From DASVBJ01 sp036375895 (GTDB lineage: Bacteria > Actinomycetota > Actinomycetes > JACCUZ01): a DNA stretch of 9,853 nucleotides. The translations under genes and the position numbers were made by a program. Positions 1 to 6,344 of this stretch are shown here, one piece after another. Below the pieces are notes generated by a model. That model was not told where the DNA came from, searched no databases, and worked only from the letters and a program-made list of their open reading frames with translations. The first letter of the stretch is position 1. Each line of letters opens with the position of its first letter. The stretch is from contig DASVBJ010000031.1 of NCBI GenBank assembly GCA_036375895.1, forward strand, positions 1 to 9,853, in the 5' to 3' direction.

Positions 1-249
1 TCAGCGGTGGTAGTTCTGGACGCTGACGGGCGGGCACACCTCGTGCTCGAGGATCCCGATGGCGTTACGGCGCACGAAGTCGGCCGGGCCGATCCACTGC
101 AGGCAGTCCGGACAGATCGCCTCGGTGTCGACGTGCAGCGAGGCGTCGATCGGCTCCGCGGGGACGGGCAGGGCCACCGGACACGCCGGCCCGCGGTCCC
201 CGCGGACGGCACCCCACCACCGTCGAAGCTTCCGACGCATGCGGTCCAC
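1..249 (-). CDS. Small hypothetical protein with CxxC / HxxC zinc-ribbon-like cysteines
   Basis: This is a complete 82-residue reading frame with a GTG start at 249. A GAGGG ribosome-binding site lies 5 nt upstream (about 255-259), which favours the GTG over the in-frame ATG at 240. The N-terminus is strongly basic (MRRKLRRWW). The rest carries C23, a CPDC motif at 46-49 and a HEVC motif at 69-72, so CxxC and HxxC are spaced like the two halves of a small zinc-binding knuckle. There is no signal peptide or membrane helix. It lies 75 bp downstream of the metallopeptidase on the same strand and could share its transcript. I do not recognise the family. The reading frame is probably real because of the ribosome-binding site and the paired cysteines. 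Zinc binding is inference, and no function is assigned. Confidence 0.55.
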   Translation of the reverse strand: MDRMRRKLRRWWGAVRGDRGPACPVALPVPAEPIDASLHVDTEAICPDCLQWIGPADFVRRNAIGILEHEVCPPVSVQNYHR

Positions 250-324
250 TCTTGCCCTCGTCGGGCGCAGGTGGCCAGGGAATATCCGTCACGAAGCCGC
301 AACGGTCCTGTCACGCCCCGACGG

Positions 325-1212
325 TCACGCCCCGGCGAACGTGTCGCAGGCGTTCACGTCGCCGGTCCGGTAGCCGGTGAGGAACCACCTCTTGCGGTCC
401 GCCGCGGAGCCGTGCGTCCACGACTCAGGGTCAACCCGGCCCTGCGTCTTCTGCTGGATGCGGTCGTCGCCGACAGCCTGCGCCGCGTTGACCGCCTCAC
501 CGAGCTGCTGCTCGTTGATCGACACGTTGCCGCGTTGCTCGGAGAGCTTGCTCCAGACCCCCGCGTAGCAGTCGGCCTGCAGCTCCATCGCGACGGAGAG
601 CTCGTTCTGCCGGGACGGGTCGCGCTGCTGGGCGGCGCGCACCTTGCGCTCGGTGCCGAGCAGCGTCTGCACGTGGTGGCCGGCCTCGTGGGCGATGATG
701 TACGCCTCGGCGAAGCGGCCCTGCGCCCCGAACTCGTCTTGCAGGGCCTTGAGGAAGCCGATGTCGATGAAGATCTCCTGGTCCGGCGGGCAGTAGAAGG
801 GCCCGACCTGTGAGGACGCCTGGCCGCATCCGGTCTGCGCCGCCTGCTCGAAGAAGGCGAGCCGCGGCTGGGCGTAGTCGGCGCCGCGACGGGAGAACTC
901 GGCGTCCCAGGTCTCGTTGATCTCGTTGTAGACCTTGATCAGGTAGCAGTCGTCGTAGCGGTCGATGGCCCCCGAGGTGTTGCAGCGCTTCGCCAGCTCC
1001 GCCGAGGACTCGCCGGTGCCCTCGCCCTGGACCTGGCCGCCGGGCGGCACGAGCTGGCCGGGGTCGACGCCGCCGCCGCCGAGCAGCTGGAACGCGAGGT
1101 AGACGAGCAGGCCGACGATGCCGAGCCCCCCGCCGCCGATGGCCAGCCCGCCGCCTCGGCCCCGGCGGTCGTCCACGCCGCCGACATCGACCTCCTGGTC
1201 CGAGAACGTCAC
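325..1212 (-). CDS. Neutral zinc metallopeptidase, YpfJ/PF04228 type, membrane-anchored
   Basis: This is a putative zinc-dependent peptidase of the YpfJ family (Zn_peptidase, PF04228), about 295 residues long. A glycine-rich segment and a single hydrophobic helix (about 23-44) follow a short cytoplasmic N-terminus, so the catalytic part should lie outside the membrane. The HEAGH motif is at 175-179, and E210 in MELQAD is the likely third zinc ligand. Six cysteines (77, 89, 129, 141, 215, 289) suit disulfides in an exported domain. The C-terminus (RKRWFLTGYRTGDVNACDTF) is typical of the family. The chosen start is the GTG at 1212, because AGAGGAGG lies 6 nt upstream and actinobacterial homologues, as I recall them, also begin MTF. 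The in-frame ATG at 1236 would add 8 residues and lacks a well-placed ribosome-binding site. It is transcribed divergently from the ABC-F gene. The physiological substrate is unknown for the family. Confidence 0.9.
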   Translation of the reverse strand: MTFSDQEVDVGGVDDRRGRGGGLAIGGGGLGIVGLLVYLAFQLLGGGGVDPGQLVPPGGQVQGEGTGESSAELAKRCNTSGAIDRYDDCYLIKVYNEINETWDAEFSRRGADYAQPRLAFFEQAAQTGCGQASSQVGPFYCPPDQEIFIDIGFLKALQDEFGAQGRFAEAYIIAHEAGHHVQTLLGTERKVRAAQQRDPSRQNELSVAMELQADCYAGVWSKLSEQRGNVSINEQQLGEAVNAAQAVGDDRIQQKTQGRVDPESWTHGSAADRKRWFLTGYRTGDVNACDTFAGA

Positions 1213-1218
1213 CGGCCG

Positions 1219-1226
1219 CCTCCTCT
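1219..1226 (-). promoter_or_regulatory. Ribosome-binding site that decides the metallopeptidase start
   Basis: Read on the minus strand, 1226 to 1219 is AGAGGAGG, a near-perfect anti-16S match, followed by the 6-nt spacer CGGCCG and the GTG at 1212. It lies inside the reading frame that would be used by the upstream ATG at 1236, so it argues that the ATG is not the true start. Confidence 0.75.
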
Positions 1227-1239
1227 GCGTGGTCATGCG

Positions 1240-1245
1240 TAGACT
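1240..1245 (+). promoter_or_regulatory. Candidate -10 element (TAGACT) upstream of the ABC-F gene
   Basis: TAGACT matches the actinobacterial TANNNT -10 pattern and would place the transcript start near 1252. That gives about 85 nt of leader before the ABC-F start and would include the whole 1272-1340 leader frame. No good -35 hexamer is visible about 17 nt upstream, so the call rests on the -10 alone. It lies in the 124-bp gap between the divergent metallopeptidase and ABC-F genes. Confidence 0.35.
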
Positions 1246-1271
1246 GGCGCGGTGTCCTCGTCCACGCCCTG

Positions 1272-1340
1272 ATGGTGCCGTCGTACCCGCGTGACGTGCT
1301 GCCCATCCCGACGTACGACGACGAAGGACCCCTGACGTGA
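1272..1340 (+). CDS. Possible 22-codon leader peptide overlapping the ABC-F start
   Basis: The frame starts with ATG at 1272 and stops with TGA at 1338-1340. The stop overlaps the ABC-F GTG start as GTGA. The peptide begins MVPSYPRDVLPIP and ends DDEGPLT. Nineteen of 22 codons end in G or C, against about ten of 22 with G or C at position two, which looks like coding sequence. The ABC-F ribosome-binding site (GAAGGA, 1323-1328) falls inside codons 18-19, the usual arrangement for translational coupling. Against it, the ATG has no ribosome-binding site upstream. If transcription starts near 1252, a GTG there would give a six-codon frame (GTG TCC TCG TCC ACG CCC) ending TGATG into this ATG. This may be chance. 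Whether it is translated is unknown. Confidence 0.35.
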   Translation: MVPSYPRDVLPIPTYDDEGPLT

Positions 1341-2935
1341 TCACCGCCACCGGGCTCGAGCTGCGAGCCGGATCCCGCCTCCTGCTGAGCCCCGCGACCT
1401 TCCGCATCGCCGCCGGCGACCGGGTCGGCCTGGTCGGGCGCAACGGCGCCGGCAAGACGACGCTGACCCGGTGCCTGTCCGGCGAGACCCAGCCGGCCGC
1501 CGGCGAGGTGACCCGGTCGGGCCAGGTCGGCTACCTGCCGCAGGACCCGCGGACCGGCGACCTCGACACCCTCGCCCGGGACCGCATCCTCTCGGCCCGC
1601 GGCCTGGACAGCGTGCTGCGGCGGATGCGCGAGACCGAGGGGGAGATGGCCAGCGCCGACCCCGAGACCCACGAGCGGGCGATGCGCCGCTACGGCCGGC
1701 TGGAGACGGAGTTCCAGGCGGCCGGCGGGTACGCCGCGGAGAGCGAGGCGGCCGCGATCGCCTCCAGCCTGGGCCTCCCCGAGCGCGTCCTGGGCCAGCC
1801 GCTGCACACGCTCTCCGGCGGCCAGCGGCGCCGGGTCGAGCTCTCCCGCATCCTGTTCTCCGGCGCGGAGACGCTGCTCCTCGACGAGCCGACCAACCAC
1901 CTCGACGCCGACTCGATCACCTGGCTGCGCGACTACCTCAAGGCCTACAAGGGCGGCCTGGTCGTCATCAGCCACGACGTCGGGCTGCTGGAGCACACCG
2001 TCAACCGGGTCTTCCACCTCGACGCGAACCGCGCCGAGCTCGACCTCTACAACGTCGGCTGGCGGGCCTACCTCACCCAGCGCGAGACCGACGAGCGCCG
2101 GCGCAAGCGCGAGCGGGCGAACGCCGAGAAGCAGGCGGCCGCGCTGAAGGCGCAGGCCGACCGGATGCGGTACAAGGCCACGAAGGCCAAGGCCGCGCAG
2201 AACATGGACAAGCGGGCCGAGCGGCTGGTCGCCGGGCTCGACGAGGTGCGCCGCAGCGACCGGGTGGCCAAGCTGCGGTTCCCGGAGCCCGCCTCGTGCG
2301 GCAAGACCCCGCTGACCGCGGAGGGACTGTCCAAGTCCTACGGCTCGCTGGAGGTCTTCACCGACGTCGACCTGGCCATCGACCGGGGCAGCCGGGTGGT
2401 GATCCTCGGCCTCAACGGCGCCGGCAAGACCACCCTGCTGCGGCTGCTCGCCGGCATCGAGGAGCCCGACACCGGGCAGGTCGTCCCCGGGCACGGGCTC
2501 AAGATCGGCTACTACGCCCAGGAGCACGAGACGCTCGACCCTGCACGCACCGTGCTGGAGAACATGCGGTCCGCGGCCCCGGACACCGCGGAGGTCGACC
2601 TGCGCCGCATCCTCGGGTCGTTCCTGTTCTCCGGCGACGACGTGGACAAGCCGGCGGCGGTGCTTTCGGGCGGGGAGAAGACCCGCCTCGCCCTGGCCAC
2701 CCTGGTGGTGTCGAGCGCCAACGTGCTCATGCTCGACGAGCCGACGAACAACCTCGACCCGGCATCCCGCGAGGAGATCCTCGGTGCCCTGCGCACGTAC
2801 AAGGGCGCGGTGATCCTCGTCACGCACGACGAGGGCGCTGTCGACGCTCTGGCTCCCGAGCGACTGATCCTGCTGCCCGACGGGGTAGAGGACCTCTGGA
2901 ACGCGGACTACGCGGACCTCGTCGCCCTCGCCTGA
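1337..2935 (+). CDS. ABC-F family ATPase (translation factor or ribosome protection type)
   Basis: This 532-residue protein has two tandem ATP-binding cassettes and no membrane domain. ABC-F proteins act in the cytoplasm, bind the ribosomal E site, and either rescue stalled translation or displace antibiotics. Cassette one has Walker A GRNGAGKT (34-41), Q69, signature LSGGQ (159-163), Walker B ending D183-E184, and switch H213. Cassette two has GLNGAGKT (358-365), Q395, LSGGE (443-447), D467-E468 and H497, so both sites look catalytically complete. The basic, helical linker (about 245-325, rich in K, R and A) corresponds to the P-site tRNA interaction region. There is no C-terminal extension. 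The GTG start has GAAGGA 8 nt upstream. The N-terminus (MITATGLELRAG) resembles what I recall of Rv1473 of M. tuberculosis, annotated for macrolide transport. It is not EttA by N-terminal sequence. Whether it gives resistance cannot be told from sequence alone. Confidence 0.93.
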   Translation: MITATGLELRAGSRLLLSPATFRIAAGDRVGLVGRNGAGKTTLTRCLSGETQPAAGEVTRSGQVGYLPQDPRTGDLDTLARDRILSARGLDSVLRRMRETEGEMASADPETHERAMRRYGRLETEFQAAGGYAAESEAAAIASSLGLPERVLGQPLHTLSGGQRRRVELSRILFSGAETLLLDEPTNHLDADSITWLRDYLKAYKGGLVVISHDVGLLEHTVNRVFHLDANRAELDLYNVGWRAYLTQRETDERRRKRERANAEKQAAALKAQADRMRYKATKAKAAQNMDKRAERLVAGLDEVRRSDRVAKLRFPEPASCGKTPLTAEGLSKSYGSLEVFTDVDLAIDRGSRVVILGLNGAGKTTLLRLLAGIEEPDTGQVVPGHGLKIGYYAQEHETLDPARTVLENMRSAAPDTAEVDLRRILGSFLFSGDDVDKPAAVLSGGEKTRLALATLVVSSANVLMLDEPTNNLDPASREEILGALRTYKGAVILVTHDEGAVDALAPERLILLPDGVEDLWNADYADLVALA

Positions 2936-2946
2936 TCGGAGAGCCC

Positions 2947-3960
2947 ATGCAGCTGCGACCGCTCGGACGCACCGGTGCCCTCGTCTCGGAGCTCGCTCTG
3001 GGGACCATGACGTTCGGCAAGGAGGCCGACGAGCCCACCTCGCACCGGCTGCTCGACGAGTTCAGCGCCGCCGGGGGGACGCTCGTCGACACCGCCGACG
3101 TCTACCAGGACGGCCGGTCCGAGGAGATCATCGGCAGCTGGCTCGCCACCCGGCCGGCGGGTGCCCGTGACGTGTTCCTGGCCACCAAGTGCCGGTTCCC
3201 GATGCACGGGGACCCGACCCGGGCGGGCCTGTCCCGGCGGTGGGTGACCCAGGCCGTGGACGACTCGCTGCGCCGGCTCGGCGTCGACCACGTCGACCTG
3301 TTCCAGGCCCACGCCTGGGACCCACTGACCCCGGTGGGCGAGACGCTCGCCGCGCTCGACGATGCCGTGCGTGCGGGCAAGGTGCGGTACGCCGGGTTCA
3401 GCAACGTGACCGGCTGGCAGCTCCAGCGGGCAGTGCTCGAGGCCCGGCACGCCGGCCTGGCCCCGGTCGTCTCCCTCCAGCCGCAGTACAGCCTGCTCGT
3501 GCGCGAGGTGGAGTGGGAGCTCATCCCGCTCTGCCTCGACGAGGGGCTCGCGGTGCTGCCCTGGGGCCCGCTCGGCCAGGGCTGGCTGTCCGGCAAGTAC
3601 CGCGCCGACGAGCGCCCGACCGGCGCCACCCGGCTCGGCGAGGATCCCGACCGTGGCGTCGAGGCCTACGACAAGCGGGCCACCGGGCGCACCTGGGACA
3701 TCGTGGCCGAGGTCGAGCGGGTGGCCCAGCAGCACGGCGTACCCATGGCCACCGTGGCCCTGCGCTGGCTCGCCGACCGGCCGGGGGTCACCGCCCCGAT
3801 CCTCGGGGCCCGCACGGTGGAGCAGCTGCGGGCGAACCTCGGGGTCACCGAGCTCCGCCTGGACGAGGCCGACACCGCGGCGCTGGACCGGGTGAGCGCG
3901 CCGCCGACCCCTTCCTACCCCTACGGGCTGGTGGCGGAGATGACCGAGGACCGGCTCTGA
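2947..3960 (+). CDS. Aldo/keto reductase
   Basis: This is a 337-residue NADPH-dependent aldo/keto reductase with a (beta/alpha)8 barrel, expected in the cytoplasm. The catalytic tetrad is visible as D48, Y53, K81 and H122. The N-terminal strand pattern (LGRTGALVSELALGTMTFG) and the C-terminal nucleotide-phosphate binding segment (GARTVEQLRANLG, 287-299) are standard for the superfamily. The length is normal for the potassium-channel-beta-like or general stress AKR groups. The ATG at 2947 has GGAG a few bases upstream (about 2938-2942) and follows the ABC-F stop by only 11 bp, so the two genes almost certainly share a transcript. The substrate is not predictable; a carbonyl-detoxifying or sugar-aldehyde role would be usual. 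No key residue is missing. Confidence 0.93.
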   Translation: MQLRPLGRTGALVSELALGTMTFGKEADEPTSHRLLDEFSAAGGTLVDTADVYQDGRSEEIIGSWLATRPAGARDVFLATKCRFPMHGDPTRAGLSRRWVTQAVDDSLRRLGVDHVDLFQAHAWDPLTPVGETLAALDDAVRAGKVRYAGFSNVTGWQLQRAVLEARHAGLAPVVSLQPQYSLLVREVEWELIPLCLDEGLAVLPWGPLGQGWLSGKYRADERPTGATRLGEDPDRGVEAYDKRATGRTWDIVAEVERVAQQHGVPMATVALRWLADRPGVTAPILGARTVEQLRANLGVTELRLDEADTAALDRVSAPPTPSYPYGLVAEMTEDRL

Positions 3961-3967
3961 CAGCCGG
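3951..3967. terminator. Weak hairpin across the convergent gene ends
   Basis: CCGGCT (3951-3956) pairs with AGCCGG (3962-3967) across a 5-nt loop that contains the last bases of the reductase stop codon. It lies at the junction of two convergent genes whose stops are 15 bp apart. There is no T-tract on either strand. In actinobacteria, GC-rich hairpins without a U-run are often the only visible candidate, so this is a possible but weak bidirectional terminator. Confidence 0.25.
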
Positions 3968-3975
3968 CCGGGCGC

Positions 3976-5940
3976 TCAGCCGGGCGGCTCGAGCTCGAGC
4001 CGGCCGACCCACTCCGGCAGGGCCGGGTCGACACCCTCGGGGGTCAACCCGAGCAGGCTGGTGACGAGCTGCAGCGGCGCGGCCGCCGACCAGGCCTGCG
4101 GCGAGCAGGCGGTCGGGAACTGCACCGGCACGCCCGTCTCCTCGCGCGGGTAGCCCGCGAACACCTCCGGGAGCCGGTGCCCGAAGTGCGCCGCGGCCTC
4201 GACCAGATCGCGGGCGAGGCGCGCCGCCTGCTCCCGCGCCCCGTGCCGGGTCAGCCCGGCGACCACGAGCGCGGTGTCGTGCGGCCAGACCGTGCCGTTG
4301 TGGTAGTCGAGCGGGTTGTACGCCGTGTCGCCGGCCGCCATGGTCCGCAGCCCCCACCCCGACGACATGGACGGCTCGGCGAGGCGCCGGCACACGGCCT
4401 CGGCCTGGTCCGGCAGGAGGATGCCGCTCCAGAGCAGGTGACCCGGGTTGGAGGTCACGGCGTCGACGGGCGCTCCGGCGCCGTCCAGGGCGAGAGCCAC
4501 GTAGTCGCGGTCGGGCAGCCAGAAGTCACGTGCGAAACGGTCCCGCAGCCGGCCGGCGGCGGCCTCGCACGCCTCGGCTAGCGGCTCGTCAGCCCAGACC
4601 TGGCGAGCGAGCCGGGCCGCGCGCAGGCGCGCGTCGTACGCGTAGCCCTGCGCCTCGCACACCGCGATCGGCCCGGCCGCGGTGCGACCGTCGGCGAACC
4701 GCATCGAGGTCGGCGAGTCCTTCCAGCACTGGTTGGCCAGCCCCTCGGGATTGCGCGCCTGGTAGGTCAGGTACCCGTCGCCGAACCGGTCGAGCCAGCC
4801 GAGGGCGGCCCGGGCCGGGCCCTCGAGCTCGGCGACCAGCGCGTCGTCGCCGGTCCAGCGGTGGTACTCGTCGAGCAGCACGAGGAAGAGCGGGGTCGCG
4901 TCGACCGTGCCGTAGTAGCGGCCGAACGGCAGGTCGCCGCAGGCGGTCAGCTCGCCGGTGCGCATCTCGTGGACGATCTTCCCGGGCTGCTCCTCGCGCG
5001 CCGGGTCGTCGACGCTGCCCTGCACCGCCGCGAGCGCCCGCAGCGTCCCGGCCGCGAGCGCGGGCAGGTACGGCAGCGCGAAGTAGCTGGTGATCAGGCT
5101 GTCGCGGCCGAACAGCGTGAGGAACCACGGCAGGCCGGCCGCGGGCACCACCGCGCCGGGCGCCTCCCGGACCGGGATGCGCAGCAGTGCCAGGTCACGC
5201 AGCGCCCGGTCGTAGCAGCCCGCGAGGTCGGCCCAGTCGGTGCTCAGCGAGGGCGCCTCGGCGAGGAACGCGGCCTCGTCGGCGTCGTCGGCGGCGACCA
5301 GCCCGGCCACCGCGCCCGGGGCCGGCGGGTTGGCGGTGTCGCCGTCGCCATCGCCGTCCTCGGCGGTCACCCGCAGCGTCGTCGTCCACCGGCCCTGCGC
5401 GCTCAGGTCGACGTGCCACCGCAGGCCGGTGGCGGTCACCTCGGCCGGCGTGGAGGCGACCACCCGCGTCGTACGCCGGAAGTCACCGCGGCGGTAGGTC
5501 AGCAGCAGGTCGCCGTCGGCCGCGGAGCGGCCCGTCTCGCCCCGGCGGGCCGCCTCCCAGCGCAGCTCGAACTGGTCGGCGAAGTCCGCCGCCACCTCCA
5601 GCTCGAGGTCGACGGGGGCGTCGGCGGCGCCATGGCCGACCAGCGTCACCTCCTCGGTGAGCACCCCCGGCCCCACGTGGCGGGCCACCATCACGGACAC
5701 CGGGGGGCCCACGTCGCGGGGTGTCGGCGGCACCAGCACATGCCGCGACGAGCGGGGGCGCAGGTCCGCGGAGAGCTGGCGCAGGGGTTGTCCGCCGACG
5801 GTGAGCCGCCACCGGGAGAGGTGGCGGGTGTCCTCGTGGAAGAGCCCCGCGGGGGCGTCCGGGGCCGCGTCGACCGTGCCGGTGGCGGCGTCGAGCACCA
5901 GGAAGGTCCGGCCGTTGGCGAGCGCCGCTTCCTCAGGCAT
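3976..5940 (-). CDS. Glycogen debranching (amylo-alpha-1,6-glucosidase-type) enzyme
   Basis: This is a 654-residue putative glycosidase. The N-terminal domain (about 10-190) is the beta-rich bacterial debranching-enzyme domain (PF14742 type), marked by GLFHEDTRHLSRWRLTVGG at 32-50. An acidic linker (about 194-226, with EDGDGDGD and DDADEAAF) follows. The C-terminal part (about 235-640) is an (alpha/alpha)6-barrel domain like GDE_C, with PWFLTLFGRD (271-280), YYGTVDATPLF (342-352) and YHNGTVWPHD (546-555). The expected reaction is hydrolysis of alpha-1,6 branches or related glucosides. I do not assign catalytic residues. The start is ATG at 5940, because TACCGT lies 6 nt upstream and fits a -10 for a leaderless message. 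An ATG at 5973 would add 11 residues, with no ribosome-binding site. No signal peptide is seen. No other glycogen or trehalose gene is in the window, so the true substrate stays open. Confidence 0.88.
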   Translation of the reverse strand: MPEEAALANGRTFLVLDAATGTVDAAPDAPAGLFHEDTRHLSRWRLTVGGQPLRQLSADLRPRSSRHVLVPPTPRDVGPPVSVMVARHVGPGVLTEEVTLVGHGAADAPVDLELEVAADFADQFELRWEAARRGETGRSAADGDLLLTYRRGDFRRTTRVVASTPAEVTATGLRWHVDLSAQGRWTTTLRVTAEDGDGDGDTANPPAPGAVAGLVAADDADEAAFLAEAPSLSTDWADLAGCYDRALRDLALLRIPVREAPGAVVPAAGLPWFLTLFGRDSLITSYFALPYLPALAAGTLRALAAVQGSVDDPAREEQPGKIVHEMRTGELTACGDLPFGRYYGTVDATPLFLVLLDEYHRWTGDDALVAELEGPARAALGWLDRFGDGYLTYQARNPEGLANQCWKDSPTSMRFADGRTAAGPIAVCEAQGYAYDARLRAARLARQVWADEPLAEACEAAAGRLRDRFARDFWLPDRDYVALALDGAGAPVDAVTSNPGHLLWSGILLPDQAEAVCRRLAEPSMSSGWGLRTMAAGDTAYNPLDYHNGTVWPHDTALVVAGLTRHGAREQAARLARDLVEAAAHFGHRLPEVFAGYPREETGVPVQFPTACSPQAWSAAAPLQLVTSLLGLTPEGVDPALPEWVGRLELEPPG

Positions 5941-6067
5941 CGCCCGACGGTAGCGCACCGGCGCAGCGCCCATGACCGGCAGGATCGGTGGTCAAGACCG
6001 TCTAGCCAGGGCGCTCCGGAGCAGCGATCATGGCAGGGGACATCCGATCTTCCCGAAGGAGGCAGGG
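5941..6067. promoter_or_regulatory. Divergent intergenic region between debranching enzyme and HTH gene
   Basis: This 127-bp gap must hold promoters for both directions. On the minus strand TACCGT (5952-5947) is a fair -10 placed for a leaderless debranching-enzyme transcript. On the plus strand no convincing -10/-35 pair is visible. Two short palindromes occur, GGTC-AA-GACC (about 5990-5999) and GCTCCGGAGC (6013-6022). Either could be an operator, but such 10-bp palindromes are common at this GC content. The region ends with the AAGGAGG ribosome-binding site (6056-6062) of the HTH gene. Confidence 0.4.
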
Positions 6068-6277
6068 GTGGCCGAGCTCAAGAAGGGCGCCCGGATCACG
6101 GGCGGCGAGCGCAGCAAGCTCGCGGGGGATCTCAAGCGCAAGTACAGCTCCGGTTCCAGCATCCGCGCCCTCGCCGCGGAGACGGGACGGTCCTACGGGT
6201 TCGTGCACCGGATGCTCAGCGAGTCCGGCGTGCAGCTGCGGGGCCGCGGCGGCGCGACGCGCGGAAAGAAGTCCTGA
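6068..6277 (+). CDS. Small helix-turn-helix protein of a conserved actinobacterial family
   Basis: This is a complete 69-residue basic protein. The GTG start is fixed by AAGGAGG (6056-6062) 5 nt upstream. The in-frame ATG at 5972 would add 32 residues of unlikely composition. Residues about 8-25 form a basic helix (ERSKLAGDLKRKYSSG). Residues about 30-55 (SIRALAAETGRSYGFVHRML) are a helix-turn-helix with the recognition helix starting near the RSYGFVHR segment. The tail (RGRGGATRGKKS) is rich in glycine and arginine and suits minor-groove or RNA contacts. I recall near-identical small proteins throughout actinobacteria, including Rv1473A beside an ABC-F gene in M. tuberculosis, called possible transcriptional regulators. 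No ligand-binding or oligomerisation domain is present, so it may be a small nucleoid-associated or accessory DNA-binding protein. Its regulon is unknown. Confidence 0.85.
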   Translation: MAELKKGARITGGERSKLAGDLKRKYSSGSSIRALAAETGRSYGFVHRMLSESGVQLRGRGGATRGKKS

Positions 6278-6344
6278 GCCCCTGGCCGGGGGGACGACGC
6301 GGGACGCGGCGGCGCCGGGCGAGGCCGGCGGTTCGGCGGGCGAC

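Noticed and set aside
259..324. Inverted pair CGTCGGG (259-265) and CCCGACG about 50 nt apart between the two minus-strand genes
   Set aside because: It is a 7-bp pair with a long interval at high GC, easily due to chance, and there is no terminator shape.
1213..1336. Search for a WhiB7-type promoter before the ABC-F gene
   Set aside because: The AT-rich block next to a -35 that marks such promoters is not visible; only a lone TAGACT -10 candidate is seen.
497..2827. Very long (776-codon) open frame on the minus strand opposite the ABC-F gene
   Set aside because: Its product is low-complexity, rich in R, G, A and P, with no domain, while the opposite strand encodes a complete two-cassette ATPase. 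Long antisense frames are normal at this GC content.
1471..2946. Open frame extending far upstream of the aldo/keto reductase on the plus strand
   Set aside because: The upstream part overlaps the ABC-F gene in another frame and has Arg/Pro-rich shadow composition. The reductase begins at ATG 2947 with its own ribosome-binding site.
3985..4002. Perfect 18-bp palindrome CGGCTCGAGCTCGAGCCG
   Set aside because: It lies in the coding 3' end of the debranching gene and is explained by consecutive CTC and GAG codons (RLELEP). With no loop it is a poor terminator.
5338..5359. Short tandem hexamer-like repeat (GTCGCC units)
   Set aside because: It encodes the GDGDGD acidic linker of the glycosidase. 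There are too few units to be a meaningful repeat locus.
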